64,000 bases of DNA from Microvirga terrestris (GCF_015694425.1 NZ_JADQDN010000015.1:1-64000); one strand, 5' to 3'; positions 35,701 through 46,071 are shown, counted from the stretch's first letter. The notes: a model not told the origin generated them from the sequence alone. Program-made: numbers and translations.

Positions 35701-36615
35701 ATGTCAGCTCGCGCACTCAACGCCGATACCTCGTCTGAACCCTTCAATCTTTATGCCCGGGGGGACAGAATCTTCGGCGTCGCCAACACGGCGCTCCTCC
35801 TACTTTTCGTGCTGAGCACGCTTTATCCTTTCATCTACATCCTGTCGGCGTCGTTGAGTTCCGGCTTTGCGGTCACATCAGGCCAGGTCACGCTATGGCC
35901 GGTAGAGATCACCCTCGCCGCCTACGAATACGTACTTGCAGACCAAAAGTTCTGGATCGCTTACGGCAATACGCTCTTCTATGCCTTCTTCGGCACGATC
36001 ACGAGTCTTCTCATCATGGTGCCTGGCGCGTTCGCGCTGTCGCGGGCAAGGCTCAGGGGACGGCGCCTCATCGGCTTCATGGTGGCCTTCACCATGTGGT
36101 TCCACGCGGGGCTTATCCCCTTCTTCCTCAACGTACGCGATCTCGGCCTGCTCGACGCCCGCCTCGGCATCGTCCTGGCGTTCGCCTGCAATGCCTTCAA
36201 CGTGATCCTCCTGCGCAACTACTTCGAGTCCGTGCCGGCTTCGTTCGAGGAGGCCGCCCGGATCGACGGCGCGAGCGACTTCCAGCTCCTGTGGAAGATT
36301 TTCATCCCGCTCGCCAAGCCGGCGATCATGACCGTTGCGCTCCTGTGCCTCGTCTCCCGCTGGAACGGCTATTTCTGGGCCATGGTGCTTCTGCGCAGCG
36401 AGGAGAAGGTCCCGCTTCAGGTCTACCTGAAGCGGACGATTGTGGACATGCGCAGCGACGACAGCTTTGCCAGCGGGCTCATGTCGACGGAATATTCGTT
36501 CGAGACGATCACGGCAGCCATCATGGTCGTGTCAATCCTGCCCATTGTGATCGTTTTTCCGTACGTCCAGAAATACTTCAACAAGGGCATCACACTCGGC
36601 GGAGTCAAGGAATGA
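35701..36615 (+). CDS. Alginate-type ABC permease, AlgM2-like
   Basis: The 304-residue protein has six predicted membrane segments and an EAA loop VPASFEEAARIDGASDFQLL. FHAGLIPFFLNVRDLGLLD is typical of the YtcP/LplC/AlgM2 group. It forms a heterodimer with the preceding permease. Confidence 0.87.
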   Translation: MSARALNADTSSEPFNLYARGDRIFGVANTALLLLFVLSTLYPFIYILSASLSSGFAVTSGQVTLWPVEITLAAYEYVLADQKFWIAYGNTLFYAFFGTITSLLIMVPGAFALSRARLRGRRLIGFMVAFTMWFHAGLIPFFLNVRDLGLLDARLGIVLAFACNAFNVILLRNYFESVPASFEEAARIDGASDFQLLWKIFIPLAKPAIMTVALLCLVSRWNGYFWAMVLLRSEEKVPLQVYLKRTIVDMRSDDSFASGLMSTEYSFETITAAIMVVSILPIVIVFPYVQKYFNKGITLGGVKE

Positions 36616-36673
36616 CGAGGGAACGCTGCGCCGGGTCAGCGAACCCCAAGGGAAACGCTTTTGGAGGACTACG

Positions 36674-38221
36674 ATGAAGAGGATCATGACGGCCGCGCTG
36701 CTGTCGGCCTTGCTGGCAGGAGCGCCCGCGGCAGCTCAGGACACCAAGACGACCAAGATCGTCGATAAGCCGCTCGAGCTGACGATTCACATGCATTTTC
36801 GCGACAAATACGTGTGGAACGACGATTGGCCCGTGGCCAAGGAACTGACCCGCCTCACGGGGATCAAGCTGAAGAACGTGGCCTCGAAAGCCACGACCCT
36901 CAGCCGGGAGGCCTTCAATCTCCTGATGGCTTCGGGTAACCTGCCAGACATTGTCGCGGGCAATGAACTCCGCCAAGATTTCGTGCGCTACGGCATGGAG
37001 GGCGCTTTCCAGCCCCTCAACAAGCTCATCGATCAACACGCCCCGAACCTGAAGCGGTTTCTCGCCGAGAACGAGACGATCCGCAAGGCTATCACGGCAC
37101 CGGACGGCAACATCTACTGGATTCCCTATGTGCCGGACGGCAAGTTCGCGCGCGGCTGGTTCATCCGGTACGACTGGCTGGAAAAACTTGGTCTGCAGCC
37201 GCCGCAAACGGTCGATGAGCTCTATACAGCGCTGAAAGCCTTCCGTGAGCGCGATCCGAACGGAAACGGTCAGAAGGACGAGGTACCGCTCTTCTTCCGC
37301 GAACCCGACACCGAGTTGCAGCGTCTCCTTGTTCTCTGGGACGGCCGCTCGAGCGGCTCGGACGCCGCACACGACTTCTATGTCGACAGCGGCAAGGTCA
37401 GGCATCCCTATACGGGCGAGAATTATCGCACGGGCATCCGCAACATCGCCAAGTGGTATGCGGAGGGCCTGATCGACAAAGAGGTTTATACCCGTCGCGC
37501 CCGGGCTCGCGAGGCGCTTCTCGGCGCCAACCAAGGCGGCATGACCTATGACTGGTTCGCTTCGACAGCCAGCTACAACACTAGCCTCAAGGACAAAGTA
37601 CCGGGCATGAAGTTCCTGGCGATTGCTCCGCCGGCCAGCCCCTCGGGCAAGCGCCTCAACGAGAACCGCCGCTCGCGCATGCGGCCGGACGGCTGGGCGA
37701 TTTCAGTCACCAACAAGCATCCGGTCGAGACCATCAAGCTTTTCGACTTCTACTTCACCCCGCAGGGCCGGCTTCTCTCGAACTTCGGTGTCGAAGGACA
37801 GCATTACGACATGGTTGATGGAAAGCCGCGCTACAAGCCGGAGATCCTGAACGCCAAGGCGCCCGTAAATGCCCAGATGTGGGACATCGGCGCCCAGATC
37901 CCGATCGGCTTCTGGCAGGATTACGATTATGAGCGCCAGTGGACCGACGAGAATGCGTTGAAAAGCATCGAGCTCTACGAAAAGGGCAACTATCTCACAG
38001 ACGAGTTCCTCGGTGTCAGCATGACGGTCGACGAGCGTCAGGTCTTCGACCGCCACATGCCCAACATCCAGACCTACATGATCGAACAGATGCAGGCCTG
38101 GGTTCTCGGCTCCCGGGATGTCGATAAGGATTGGGAATCCTACAACGCCCAGCTGAAGAAGCTCGGCCTGGATCAGGTTCTTGCCGTCATGCAGAAAGCC
38201 TACGAGCGCCAGTATCGCTGA
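36674..38221 (+). CDS. Oligosaccharide-binding protein, AlgQ-like
   Basis: The 515-residue protein has a signal peptide (LLSALLAGAPAAAQ) and is the size of the alginate-binding proteins AlgQ1/AlgQ2. A calcium-site loop, DPNGNGQKDEVPLF, resembles the EF-hand-like site in AlgQ. It captures oligosaccharides in the periplasm for AlgM1/M2. A GGAGGAC site precedes the ATG. Its stop is followed at once by a strong hairpin. Confidence 0.83.
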   Translation: MKRIMTAALLSALLAGAPAAAQDTKTTKIVDKPLELTIHMHFRDKYVWNDDWPVAKELTRLTGIKLKNVASKATTLSREAFNLLMASGNLPDIVAGNELRQDFVRYGMEGAFQPLNKLIDQHAPNLKRFLAENETIRKAITAPDGNIYWIPYVPDGKFARGWFIRYDWLEKLGLQPPQTVDELYTALKAFRERDPNGNGQKDEVPLFFREPDTELQRLLVLWDGRSSGSDAAHDFYVDSGKVRHPYTGENYRTGIRNIAKWYAEGLIDKEVYTRRARAREALLGANQGGMTYDWFASTASYNTSLKDKVPGMKFLAIAPPASPSGKRLNENRRSRMRPDGWAISVTNKHPVETIKLFDFYFTPQGRLLSNFGVEGQHYDMVDGKPRYKPEILNAKAPVNAQMWDIGAQIPIGFWQDYDYERQWTDENALKSIELYEKGNYLTDEFLGVSMTVDERQVFDRHMPNIQTYMIEQMQAWVLGSRDVDKDWESYNAQLKKLGLDQVLAVMQKAYERQYR

Positions 38222-38227
38222 ATGTCT

Positions 38228-38256
38228 GCCGCCGGCCTTCCCTCAAGGCCGGCGGC
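38228..38256 (+). terminator. Intercistronic hairpin after binding-protein gene
   Basis: GCCGCCGGCCTT and AAGGCCGGCGGC form a perfect 12-pair stem with a five-base loop, seven bases after the stop. No T-tract follows, so it more likely stabilises the upstream mRNA or attenuates than fully terminates. Confidence 0.7.
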
Positions 38257-38280
38257 TTCCCCACCACCGGATTCATTATC

Positions 38281-40617
38281 ATGTCGACCAGCGTCCAATC
38301 CCTTTCCGCCGCCAAGCAGCCCATCCTCGACCAGCCGAAGGCCGGTACGCTGACGGTGAAGTACAGGCCAGACGCCGAGACCGTGTATGAGAATCCGCCG
38401 CGGTTCGTGTGGCTTCCAACTCTGGACGAAGGATCCCGGTACGTTCTGAAAGTGACAGAGAGCAGCAGCGTGAATGCCGAGCCCCTCTTCATCTACGAAG
38501 ATCTGCGCAGAAACTTTTTCACGCCGGATCACGCCTATGCTCCGGGCGAATATTCATGGGCTTATGCCGTCTGGGATCCCGACCAGGGTGCTGCCGCGAG
38601 CGCCTGGAGCGAAAGTCGCCGCTTCACCGTGCCGGTGGACCTGAATCCAGTGCCGCTCCCGTCCGGCACAACCCGGGCCAACGCCGCCCCTCAGTCTCAT
38701 CCGCGCCTCTGGCTCAATCAGGATAAGGCCCGCGCCTTCGCCGCAGCCCTGAAGGATAATCCGGACCAATGCGGTTTCCGGAATTTCTACGAACGCTCCG
38801 TCAAGCCATGGATCGACCGGCCGATCATCGCCGAGCCTGCACCCTATCCCAACAACAAGCGGGTCGCGTCTCTGTGGCGGCAGATGTACATCGATTGCCA
38901 GGAGGTGATCTACGCCATACGACACCTGGCGATCGCAGGCCGCCTGCTTGAAGATGAGGAGCTTCTCGTACGGGCTAAGGAATGGCTTCTCGCTGTTGCC
39001 GATTGGGATGTGCTTGGGCCGACATCACGTGCCTATAACGACGAGGCTGCGTTTCGCGTGGCGAGCGCTCTCGCCTGGGGTTACGATTGGCTTTACGGCT
39101 GTCTTGATGCGCAGGAGCGGATGATTGTCCGGTCTGCCCTCCTCGCGAGGACCCGTGAAATCGCCGACCATGTGATCGGCCATGCCCGCATCCACATCTT
39201 TCCTTACGATAGCCATGCGGTGCGGGCCCTGTCAGCCGTCCTGACGCCTTGCTGCATTGCTCTGCTGGACGATGAAGATGAGGAGATACGCGAGTGGCTC
39301 GACTACACGGTCGAGTATCTGTTCAGCATCTACTCCCCGTGGGGCGCAGAGGATGGTGGCTGGGCGGAGGGCCCGCATTACTGGACCACCGGAATGGCCT
39401 ATTTGCTGGAAGCGGCCGGACTCATCCGCAATTATTATGGCATTGACGTTCTCCAGCGAACCTTTTTTCAGGCGACCGGCAGCTTCCCCCTCTACACCAA
39501 GGCGCCAGGAGTGCGCCGCACCTGCTTCGGGGACGATTCCACTATGGGCGACCCGCCAAGCCTCAAGACCGGCTACAACATGCGCCAGTTCGCCGGAGCG
39601 ACAGGCAACGGGCATTACCAGTGGTATTTCGAGCAGGTAAGACGCGACGATCCAGGCACCGAGGATCTGTTCTACAACTACGGCTGGTGGGACTTCGCCT
39701 TTGAGGATCTACAATACGCCCATGATCTCACGGCAGTCGAAGCCAGACCGCCAACGGATCTCCCGTTGCTGCACGTCTTCGACGACATCGGCTGGGTTGC
39801 TCTTCAGAAAGACATGAGCGATCCGACGCGCCACCTCCAGTTCGTCTTCAAGAGCAGTCCCTACGGCTCCCTGAGCCATAGCCACGGTGACCAGAACGCG
39901 TTCCTGTTGCGTGCTTTCGGCGAAGATCTCGCCATCCAGGGCGGCTATTACGTGGCGTTCAATTCTTCGATGCATCGCCTCTGGCGCCGCCAGACGCGTT
40001 CAAAGAACGCAATCCTGATCGGCGGCAGGGGCCAGTACGCGGAGCGCGACAAGGCCCTGGGCAAAGCAGCCTCAGGCCGGCTTCTCGCCGTCAAGCAGGA
40101 TGCCACGAGCATCTTCATGAGCGGTGACGCTACCGCCGCCTACCAATCCCTCAACCCCGGAGTGAAGCTGGCGCAACGGGACGTGCATTTCGTGCGCGAG
40201 CGCTACTTTGTGATCGTTGATCGGGTTTCGCTCGATGAACCAGAGCCGATCACGTTCCTATTCCACACCGAGAACGAGATGGAGATCGGCGGCCAGACTT
40301 TCCGGGTGACCGGCAAGCAGGCAGGCCTCTACGGCCATTTCGTCTTCAGCAGCGCGGGCAAGCCCGTTCTCCGCCAGCACCAGGGCTTTCCGGATGTGGA
40401 TCCGGCAGAGATCGAAGGCCTTCCGCTGCAATGGCACCTTGCCGCCGAAGTGCCCGCAGCCCGACAGCATAACCTGGTGTCGCTGCTCGTCCCTTACGCC
40501 CTGAGTGAGCCGTCACGCGTCCTGCACTTTATCGACGATCAGGGCTTCAGCACGGACCTCTACTTCGTCGACGAGAACGATCAGGAATTCTCGGTGGTGC
40601 TGCCAAAGCAGTTCTGA
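38281..40617 (+). CDS. Exo-type alginate lyase, PL15 (heparinase II/III-like)
   Basis: The 778-residue protein has an N-terminal fibronectin-like/DUF4962 region, an alpha/alpha toroid with GGWAEGPHYWTTGM, and a heparinase II/III beta domain with SLSHSHGDQNAFLL. Length and layout agree with Agrobacterium Atu3025 (about 776 residues), a PL15 exolyase releasing unsaturated monosaccharides. There is no signal peptide, so it acts on imported oligomers in the cytosol. It follows the binding-protein gene after a hairpin and has only a weak ribosome-binding site. Confidence 0.83.
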   Translation: MSTSVQSLSAAKQPILDQPKAGTLTVKYRPDAETVYENPPRFVWLPTLDEGSRYVLKVTESSSVNAEPLFIYEDLRRNFFTPDHAYAPGEYSWAYAVWDPDQGAAASAWSESRRFTVPVDLNPVPLPSGTTRANAAPQSHPRLWLNQDKARAFAAALKDNPDQCGFRNFYERSVKPWIDRPIIAEPAPYPNNKRVASLWRQMYIDCQEVIYAIRHLAIAGRLLEDEELLVRAKEWLLAVADWDVLGPTSRAYNDEAAFRVASALAWGYDWLYGCLDAQERMIVRSALLARTREIADHVIGHARIHIFPYDSHAVRALSAVLTPCCIALLDDEDEEIREWLDYTVEYLFSIYSPWGAEDGGWAEGPHYWTTGMAYLLEAAGLIRNYYGIDVLQRTFFQATGSFPLYTKAPGVRRTCFGDDSTMGDPPSLKTGYNMRQFAGATGNGHYQWYFEQVRRDDPGTEDLFYNYGWWDFAFEDLQYAHDLTAVEARPPTDLPLLHVFDDIGWVALQKDMSDPTRHLQFVFKSSPYGSLSHSHGDQNAFLLRAFGEDLAIQGGYYVAFNSSMHRLWRRQTRSKNAILIGGRGQYAERDKALGKAASGRLLAVKQDATSIFMSGDATAAYQSLNPGVKLAQRDVHFVRERYFVIVDRVSLDEPEPITFLFHTENEMEIGGQTFRVTGKQAGLYGHFVFSSAGKPVLRQHQGFPDVDPAEIEGLPLQWHLAAEVPAARQHNLVSLLVPYALSEPSRVLHFIDDQGFSTDLYFVDENDQEFSVVLPKQF

Positions 40618-40887
40618 ACAAGCAAAGAGCTAAAACGCCTAAGGGAATATGGTAATACTGCGCCGTTTCGTGTTTTGCCTCTTTCCAAGAGTACTTAGCC
40701 TCAAAGAAATCGTGTCTCGCTTTTGTTGCGGTGCGAAATATTCTAAGTAACATGTGTCCTCTCAGATTGCAGATTCAGCACTGTGTTGCCCTCAACTTTT
40801 CCTTGCTGAGGCTTCCTTCATCTGCATACATTGTGCTCCACAAAACAGAAGAAAGCATACTGCTACCCTAGGGCTTCGGGGGATTCA

Positions 40888-42348
40888 TTGGCCGAATACG
40901 ATCTGGTTATTCAAGGTGGACGTGTCGCGACCACTGAAGGCGTCTCAATGATGGATGTGGCGCTTCAAGGTGGGGTGATCGCCGCACTCGGGCGGGATCT
41001 TCACGGCTCCCGCATCATCGACGCCACAGGAAAGTTCGTTCTCCCTGGCGGCGTGGATGCTCACTGCCATATCGAGCAGCTCTCGGGCGGTGGGTTGATG
41101 AATGCCGATACCTTCGCGACGGCAACCCGCTCTGCCGCTTTCGGCGGAACAACGACTGTCATCTCCTTCGCAGCGCAACATCGTGGCGACAGATTACACG
41201 AGGTGGTCGAGAATTATTCTCGCCTCGCCGAGGCAGGCGCCATGACGGACTACGCCTTCCATCTCTGGATTTCCGACCCGACATCTGAAACTCTGGAACA
41301 GGACCTACCGCGTCTGATCGAAACGGGCCACCGGTCGATCAAGATCTTTATGACCTATGACCGCGTCCGTCTGCTCGATGAACAGATTCTGGACGTGATG
41401 ATGGTGGCCCGTGAGCACGGTGCCCTGGTCTGCGCTCATGCCGAGAACCATGGCATGATCAAGTGGATGGCCGACCGGCTTGTCTCGCGCGGCTATGTCG
41501 AGCCTAAGTTTCACGGCGTGAGCCATCCCCGGGTGTGCGAGATCGAGGCCTTCGAGCGCCTCATCCGCTTCTCCCAATTGCTGGATCAGCCGATCATGCT
41601 GTTCCACGTCTCCACGGCCGAGGGCGCATCCGTCATCCGGCGCGCTCGTGGCGAGGGGATCAAGGTGTTCGCCGAAACCTGCCCGCAATATTTGTTCCTG
41701 ACTGCACATGATTTGGACCGCCAAGGGCTCGAAGGGGCGAAATGGATGTGCAGCCCTCCTCCTCGGACGACGTCCGACCAGGAAGCATTATGGCGGGGAC
41801 TCGATCTTGGAGACCTTCAGGTCGTTTCCTCCGACCATGCGCCCTACAGATTTGATGGCAGCGGCAAGCTTGCTGCGGGCTCAAACCCCGATTTCAAACA
41901 GATTGCGAACGGACTCCCTGGACTCGAAACCCGGCTGCCTCTGCTCTTTGACGCCATGGTAAGCCAGGGACGATCAAGTCTGGAGAAGTTCGTGGAGCTG
42001 ACGGCCACGGCTCCGGCAAGGATCTACGGTCTTCATCCTCGAAAAGGTGCCATAGCTGTCGGGGCAGATGCGGATATCGCGATCTGGGATCCTGATCGTG
42101 AAGTGACGCTCGCAGACGATGGATTGCACGATAATGTCGGCTACAATCCCTTTGCCGGGCGCAAGCTGAAGGGCTGGCCAGAGACCGTCCTGCGTCGTGG
42201 CGAGACGCTAGTTTCCGATGGAAGACTTCATGCCTCTCCGGGATCTGGACGACTGCAACTGCGTGAATGTTCGGCTTCTATGCGGCCTACCGGAAAGCTG
42301 AGCCCTGAATTCGATCCTGCTACCAATTTCGGTGCGCAGCTTCTGTGA
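40888..42348 (+). CDS. D-hydantoinase/dihydropyrimidinase family amidohydrolase
   Basis: The 486-residue enzyme has metal ligands in DAHCHIE (His59, His61), the carbamylated-lysine motif SIKIFMTYD (Lys152), later histidines in VCAHAEN and LFHVSTAEG and an aspartate in SSDHAPYRF. It is close to hydantoinase, dihydropyrimidinase and allantoinase, which open cyclic amides. The TTG start at 40888 follows GGGGGA. The downstream hydantoin racemase supports a hydantoin-type substrate. Confidence 0.83.
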   Translation: MAEYDLVIQGGRVATTEGVSMMDVALQGGVIAALGRDLHGSRIIDATGKFVLPGGVDAHCHIEQLSGGGLMNADTFATATRSAAFGGTTTVISFAAQHRGDRLHEVVENYSRLAEAGAMTDYAFHLWISDPTSETLEQDLPRLIETGHRSIKIFMTYDRVRLLDEQILDVMMVAREHGALVCAHAENHGMIKWMADRLVSRGYVEPKFHGVSHPRVCEIEAFERLIRFSQLLDQPIMLFHVSTAEGASVIRRARGEGIKVFAETCPQYLFLTAHDLDRQGLEGAKWMCSPPPRTTSDQEALWRGLDLGDLQVVSSDHAPYRFDGSGKLAAGSNPDFKQIANGLPGLETRLPLLFDAMVSQGRSSLEKFVELTATAPARIYGLHPRKGAIAVGADADIAIWDPDREVTLADDGLHDNVGYNPFAGRKLKGWPETVLRRGETLVSDGRLHASPGSGRLQLRECSASMRPTGKLSPEFDPATNFGAQLL

Positions 42349-42383
42349 TCAAATCTTTCATTCCTTCATCGGCTCGGTAGATC

Positions 42384-43832
42384 ATGACTGGCACAATAAC
42401 GGTTGTTCGAAATGTAGCTTGGGTCGTTGCGTGGGATGAGAGCATCTCACAGCATGTCTACGTGCAGGATGTCGACGTCGCCTTCTCAAAGGCTGGTATT
42501 CTTCATGTGAGCCCAAACTATGAGGGCCACACCGATGAGGAGATTGCCGGCGCAAATCTCATGGTGATGCCGGGTCTCATCAATATCCATTGCCATTCCG
42601 GCGATGAGCCGATCGCAAAAGGTTTGTTCGAAGACGTCGGGACCGCCGCACTGTGGGGTAACGCTCTTTATGAATACTCGGCGTTGATTGATTCGGACGC
42701 GGATGCCAAGGCCGCGTGCCAGACCGTGATGCTCAGTGATCTGATGCGCAGCGGCGTCACCACTTACCTGGACATCGCGTCGCCAGCGCCGAAATGGCTC
42801 TCTCTCGCTGCCGAGAGTGGATTACGATCGTACCTCGCCCCCGGCTTCCGTGAAGCTCAGTGGCGCATGGCCGGCAGTCACCGGCTCGACTTCGAATGGA
42901 ACACAGGGCAAGGGCGGGAACGCTATGCCGAAGCACTGACCCTTGTGGAGCAGGCCCGCGCTCATCCCAGCGGCCGCATCGATGGCGTGATCGCCCCATC
43001 CCAGATCGAGACATGTTCCGAGGAGTTGATTCAAGAAGCGGTCGCGGAAGCTCGAAGTCGGAATATCCGTATCACAATCCATGCGGCCCAGACCATGGCT
43101 GAACACGAGGAACTGCTTCGGCGCACCGGAGAGACCGCTCCGGCCATGCTTGAGCGTCTGGGTGTTCTTGGCCCGGACCTAATCCTCGGCCACTGCATCT
43201 TTCTCGATCATCATTCCTGGACCCGGCAGCGCAGCCGGGACGACCTTACTCGATTGGCCAGGAGCGGAACTTCAGTCGCGCATTGCCCCGTTACCTTTGC
43301 ACGAAGCGGCATGACCCTGGAAAGCTTGGGCGCCTATCGTCGCGCCGGCGTCAATGTCGGCATTGGCACAGACAGCTATCCTTTCAACATGCTGGAGGAG
43401 TTGCGAGAGGCCCTGATCTGCTCACGTGTTTCCGGCCGCAGCGTCTTCGATCTCGATACAGGCGGCCTGTTTTCTGCCGCTACGACCGGTGGTGCAAAAG
43501 CTCTCGGCCGGAGCGATATCGGACGATTGGCACCCGGTGCCAAGGCAGATCTGACCTTTGTTGACCTGAGCCATCCCGCCATGCAGCCGGTCTACGACCC
43601 GCTACGAAATCTGATCCATTGCGCAGCAGAACGTGCCATTCGCGACGTCTATGTGGACGGCCAAGCGGTCGTGAAAGACCGTCGCGTGCTCAACCTGGAC
43701 TACGACGGAGCGGTTCGCGAGTTGCAGGGTGCGCAAAGGCGCGCCTGCCGACGAGCCGAGCAGGACGATCCTCAAGGCCGCTCTCTCGCCACTCTCGCCC
43801 CCTACTCCCTGCCGCTCGCCCGCCGAGGATAA
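42384..43832 (+). CDS. Amidohydrolase, ATZ/TRZ-like
   Basis: The 482-residue enzyme has NIHCHSGDEP metal ligands, IHAAQTMAEH, GHCIFLDHH, AHCPVTF and IGTDSYPFN as the successive metal/catalytic sites of deaminase/hydrolase-type amidohydrolases. It is closely paralogous to the protein at 44560-46011. Substrates in this class are deaminated or dechlorinated heterocycles or guanidines. Its product is unknown. It probably belongs to the operon of the hydantoinase. Confidence 0.78.
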   Translation: MTGTITVVRNVAWVVAWDESISQHVYVQDVDVAFSKAGILHVSPNYEGHTDEEIAGANLMVMPGLINIHCHSGDEPIAKGLFEDVGTAALWGNALYEYSALIDSDADAKAACQTVMLSDLMRSGVTTYLDIASPAPKWLSLAAESGLRSYLAPGFREAQWRMAGSHRLDFEWNTGQGRERYAEALTLVEQARAHPSGRIDGVIAPSQIETCSEELIQEAVAEARSRNIRITIHAAQTMAEHEELLRRTGETAPAMLERLGVLGPDLILGHCIFLDHHSWTRQRSRDDLTRLARSGTSVAHCPVTFARSGMTLESLGAYRRAGVNVGIGTDSYPFNMLEELREALICSRVSGRSVFDLDTGGLFSAATTGGAKALGRSDIGRLAPGAKADLTFVDLSHPAMQPVYDPLRNLIHCAAERAIRDVYVDGQAVVKDRRVLNLDYDGAVRELQGAQRRACRRAEQDDPQGRSLATLAPYSLPLARRG

Positions 43833-43839
43833 GATCATC

Positions 43840-44511
43840 ATGGGTTCGTCAGTCTATGTGATCAATCCGAATTCCTCTCAAAGTGTCACGGCAGAAATCG
43901 ACAAAGCCGTGTCTCCCCTTAGGAGCGTCGATGGGCCGGGCATCGTGTGCCTATCCCTGACCGAAGGTCCGCCTGGTATCCAATCGCAGCGGGACGTCGA
44001 CAGCGTCATCATTCCCGTGCTGCGCAAGGCCTCCGAGCTAGAAGACAGTGCAGGCGCCTTTGTCATTGCCTGCTTCTCGGATCCCGGTCTCCATGCACTT
44101 CGCGAGCAGAGCCGGCATCGCGTCTTCGGCATCGCCGAGTGCGGCGTGCTCGCAGCACTCACTCTTGGACAGCGATTTGGCGTCATCGCCATCCTGCCGA
44201 CATCCATTCCAAGGCATCTTCGCTGCTTCGGTGCCATGGGCGTGATGGTCCGCTTTGCAGCCGACTTGCCCATTGGGTTGGGTGTTGCGGAGCTTTCCAA
44301 TGAGGATCGAGCACTTAGCCGCATGATCGAGATTGGACGCACGTTGAAAGATGCTCATGGCGCTGATGTCCTTGTCATGGGATGCGCCGGCATGGCCAGG
44401 TATCGAGCGGCCCTCGAAGCAGCTGTCGGCATTCCTGTGGTCGAACCTACGCAAGCTGCGGTTGCCATGGCGGTCGGTCACGTTCGCCTCTCGCAGGCCT
44501 CTGCCGCTTAA
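43840..44511 (+). CDS. Hydantoin racemase-like Asp/Glu racemase
   Basis: The 223-residue protein begins VYVINPNSSQSVT and has the two catalytic cysteines of the racemase family in IACFSDPG and VMGCAGMARY, plus a C-terminal GIPVVEPTQAAV. These are hallmarks of hydantoin racemase (HyuE). It would interconvert the enantiomers of substrates for the hydantoinase. The ATG at 43840 starts eight bases after the previous stop. Confidence 0.83.
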   Translation: MGSSVYVINPNSSQSVTAEIDKAVSPLRSVDGPGIVCLSLTEGPPGIQSQRDVDSVIIPVLRKASELEDSAGAFVIACFSDPGLHALREQSRHRVFGIAECGVLAALTLGQRFGVIAILPTSIPRHLRCFGAMGVMVRFAADLPIGLGVAELSNEDRALSRMIEIGRTLKDAHGADVLVMGCAGMARYRAALEAAVGIPVVEPTQAAVAMAVGHVRLSQASAA

Positions 44512-44559
44512 CGTTATTCCTGTCATCCCACAAACGTGCTTCTGCCTTTGGAGTCTGCT

Positions 44560-46011
44560 ATGCCCAGTGAAGTCGCTAAGACGACCCTTTTCCGGAACTG
44601 CGACTGGGTGGTCGCCTGGGATGAGGCAGCTCAATCCCATGTCTACCTTCGCAAGGCAGACTTTGTGATCCACGGCTCCGACATCATCCATGTGGGCGAA
44701 GGCTATTCCGGCTCTGTCGATACAGAGATCGATGCCAGCCGCATGATGGTCATCCCCGGCTTCGTGAACGTTCACAGCCACCCCGGTCACGAACCAGGTT
44801 GGAAGGGGATGTTGGAGGAGCTCGGCAGCCCACGCCTTGGTCAAAGCTCGCTCTATGAATTCATGCCGGTCTTCCAGATCGGTCCCGAATACACGCGCCC
44901 TGCATTGCGTGTCGCTGCATCTGAGCTGTTGAAGAGTGGCGTGACGACCATCTGCGATCTCGGCCGACCCCGTGAGACCTGGGCGGACGAATATGCGGAG
45001 ACCGGCATCCGCGCCGTGCTTTGGGGAATGTTCCGTTCAGGCCCCTGGAAAACCACGAACGGCCACTCGGTGGAATACGATCTTGATCCCGCGACAGGCG
45101 ACCGGTTGCTGCGCGAGGCCATCACCATCGCCGACGCTGCCTCGAAGCATCCGAGCGGACGCATCACGGGCTTCATCGGCCCTGCGCAGATCGATACCTG
45201 TACAGAGGGACAGATTCGCGACGCGCTCGATGCTGCACGCGAGCGAGGCCAGCCAATCCAGATCCATGCCGCTCAGAGCATTGTGGAATTTCAGGAGATC
45301 ATGCGGCGCTATGGCTCCACGCCCATCGAATGGCTGGAGAAGATCGGTGCGCTCGGCCCGGACACGATCATCGGCCATTGCATCTTCCTGAACGATCACC
45401 CCTGGCTGCACTGGCCGCATGCCAACGACTTCGAGCGCCTGCGCGACAGCGGCGCTCAGGTGGCACACTGTCCAGTGGTCTTCGCCCGGCGTGGCATCGC
45501 CCTGAATACCCTGAGCCGCTATGTGAAGGTGGGCATCCGGTGCGGCATCGGCACGGACAGCTTCCCTCACAACATGCTCGATGAGCTCCGCATGGCCTGC
45601 TATGCGGGCCGCATTGTTGCCGGCAGCTTCACGGCCTCGACCACGCGCGATGCATTCATGGCGGCGACAGCGGTCGGCGCCGATATGATCCGCCGTCCCG
45701 ATCTGGGACGCCTTGCGCCGGGACGCAAGGCAGATTTCTCGGTGGTCGACATGAGCAACCCTTATATGCAACCCGATTACGAGCCTATTCGTAGCCTCGT
45801 CTACTCGGCAAACGACAGGGCCATCAAAGACGTCTATGTCGACGGTCGGCAGGTCGTCAGAGACGGCGAGGTCCTGGATTTCGATATTGGCGAGGATCTC
45901 GAGATGCTGCGCAGGGGGCAGGCGGAAGCCATTGCAGCCGCACCTCAGCGCGACTGGGCCGGACGCGGGCTTGAAGAATTGAGCCCTCGGGTCTTTCCGA
46001 TCCGCAGTTGA
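44560..46011 (+). CDS. Amidohydrolase paralogue, ATZ/TRZ-like
   Basis: The 483-residue protein parallels the amidohydrolase at 42384-43832 throughout: NVHSHPGHEPGWKG, IHAAQSIVEF, GHCIFLNDH, AHCPVVFARRG and GIGTDSFPHNML. It replaces the usual HxH spacing with HSH. Two similar enzymes in one operon suggest consecutive steps or related substrates. A GGAG site precedes the ATG. The operon ends at a bidirectional terminator. Confidence 0.78.
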   Translation: MPSEVAKTTLFRNCDWVVAWDEAAQSHVYLRKADFVIHGSDIIHVGEGYSGSVDTEIDASRMMVIPGFVNVHSHPGHEPGWKGMLEELGSPRLGQSSLYEFMPVFQIGPEYTRPALRVAASELLKSGVTTICDLGRPRETWADEYAETGIRAVLWGMFRSGPWKTTNGHSVEYDLDPATGDRLLREAITIADAASKHPSGRITGFIGPAQIDTCTEGQIRDALDAARERGQPIQIHAAQSIVEFQEIMRRYGSTPIEWLEKIGALGPDTIIGHCIFLNDHPWLHWPHANDFERLRDSGAQVAHCPVVFARRGIALNTLSRYVKVGIRCGIGTDSFPHNMLDELRMACYAGRIVAGSFTASTTRDAFMAATAVGADMIRRPDLGRLAPGRKADFSVVDMSNPYMQPDYEPIRSLVYSANDRAIKDVYVDGRQVVRDGEVLDFDIGEDLEMLRRGQAEAIAAAPQRDWAGRGLEELSPRVFPIRS

Positions 46012-46043
46012 TAAAATTTGAACAGGCTATGCAGAATGCAAAA

Positions 46044-46071
46044 GGCCCCGAGGGATCTCGGGGCCCTTTTT
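46044..46071. terminator. Bidirectional terminator
   Basis: GGCCCCGAG / CTCGGGGCC forms nine pairs with loop GGAT, followed by CTTTTT on the plus strand and preceded by an A-run that reads TTTT on the minus strand. It separates convergent genes. Confidence 0.9.
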
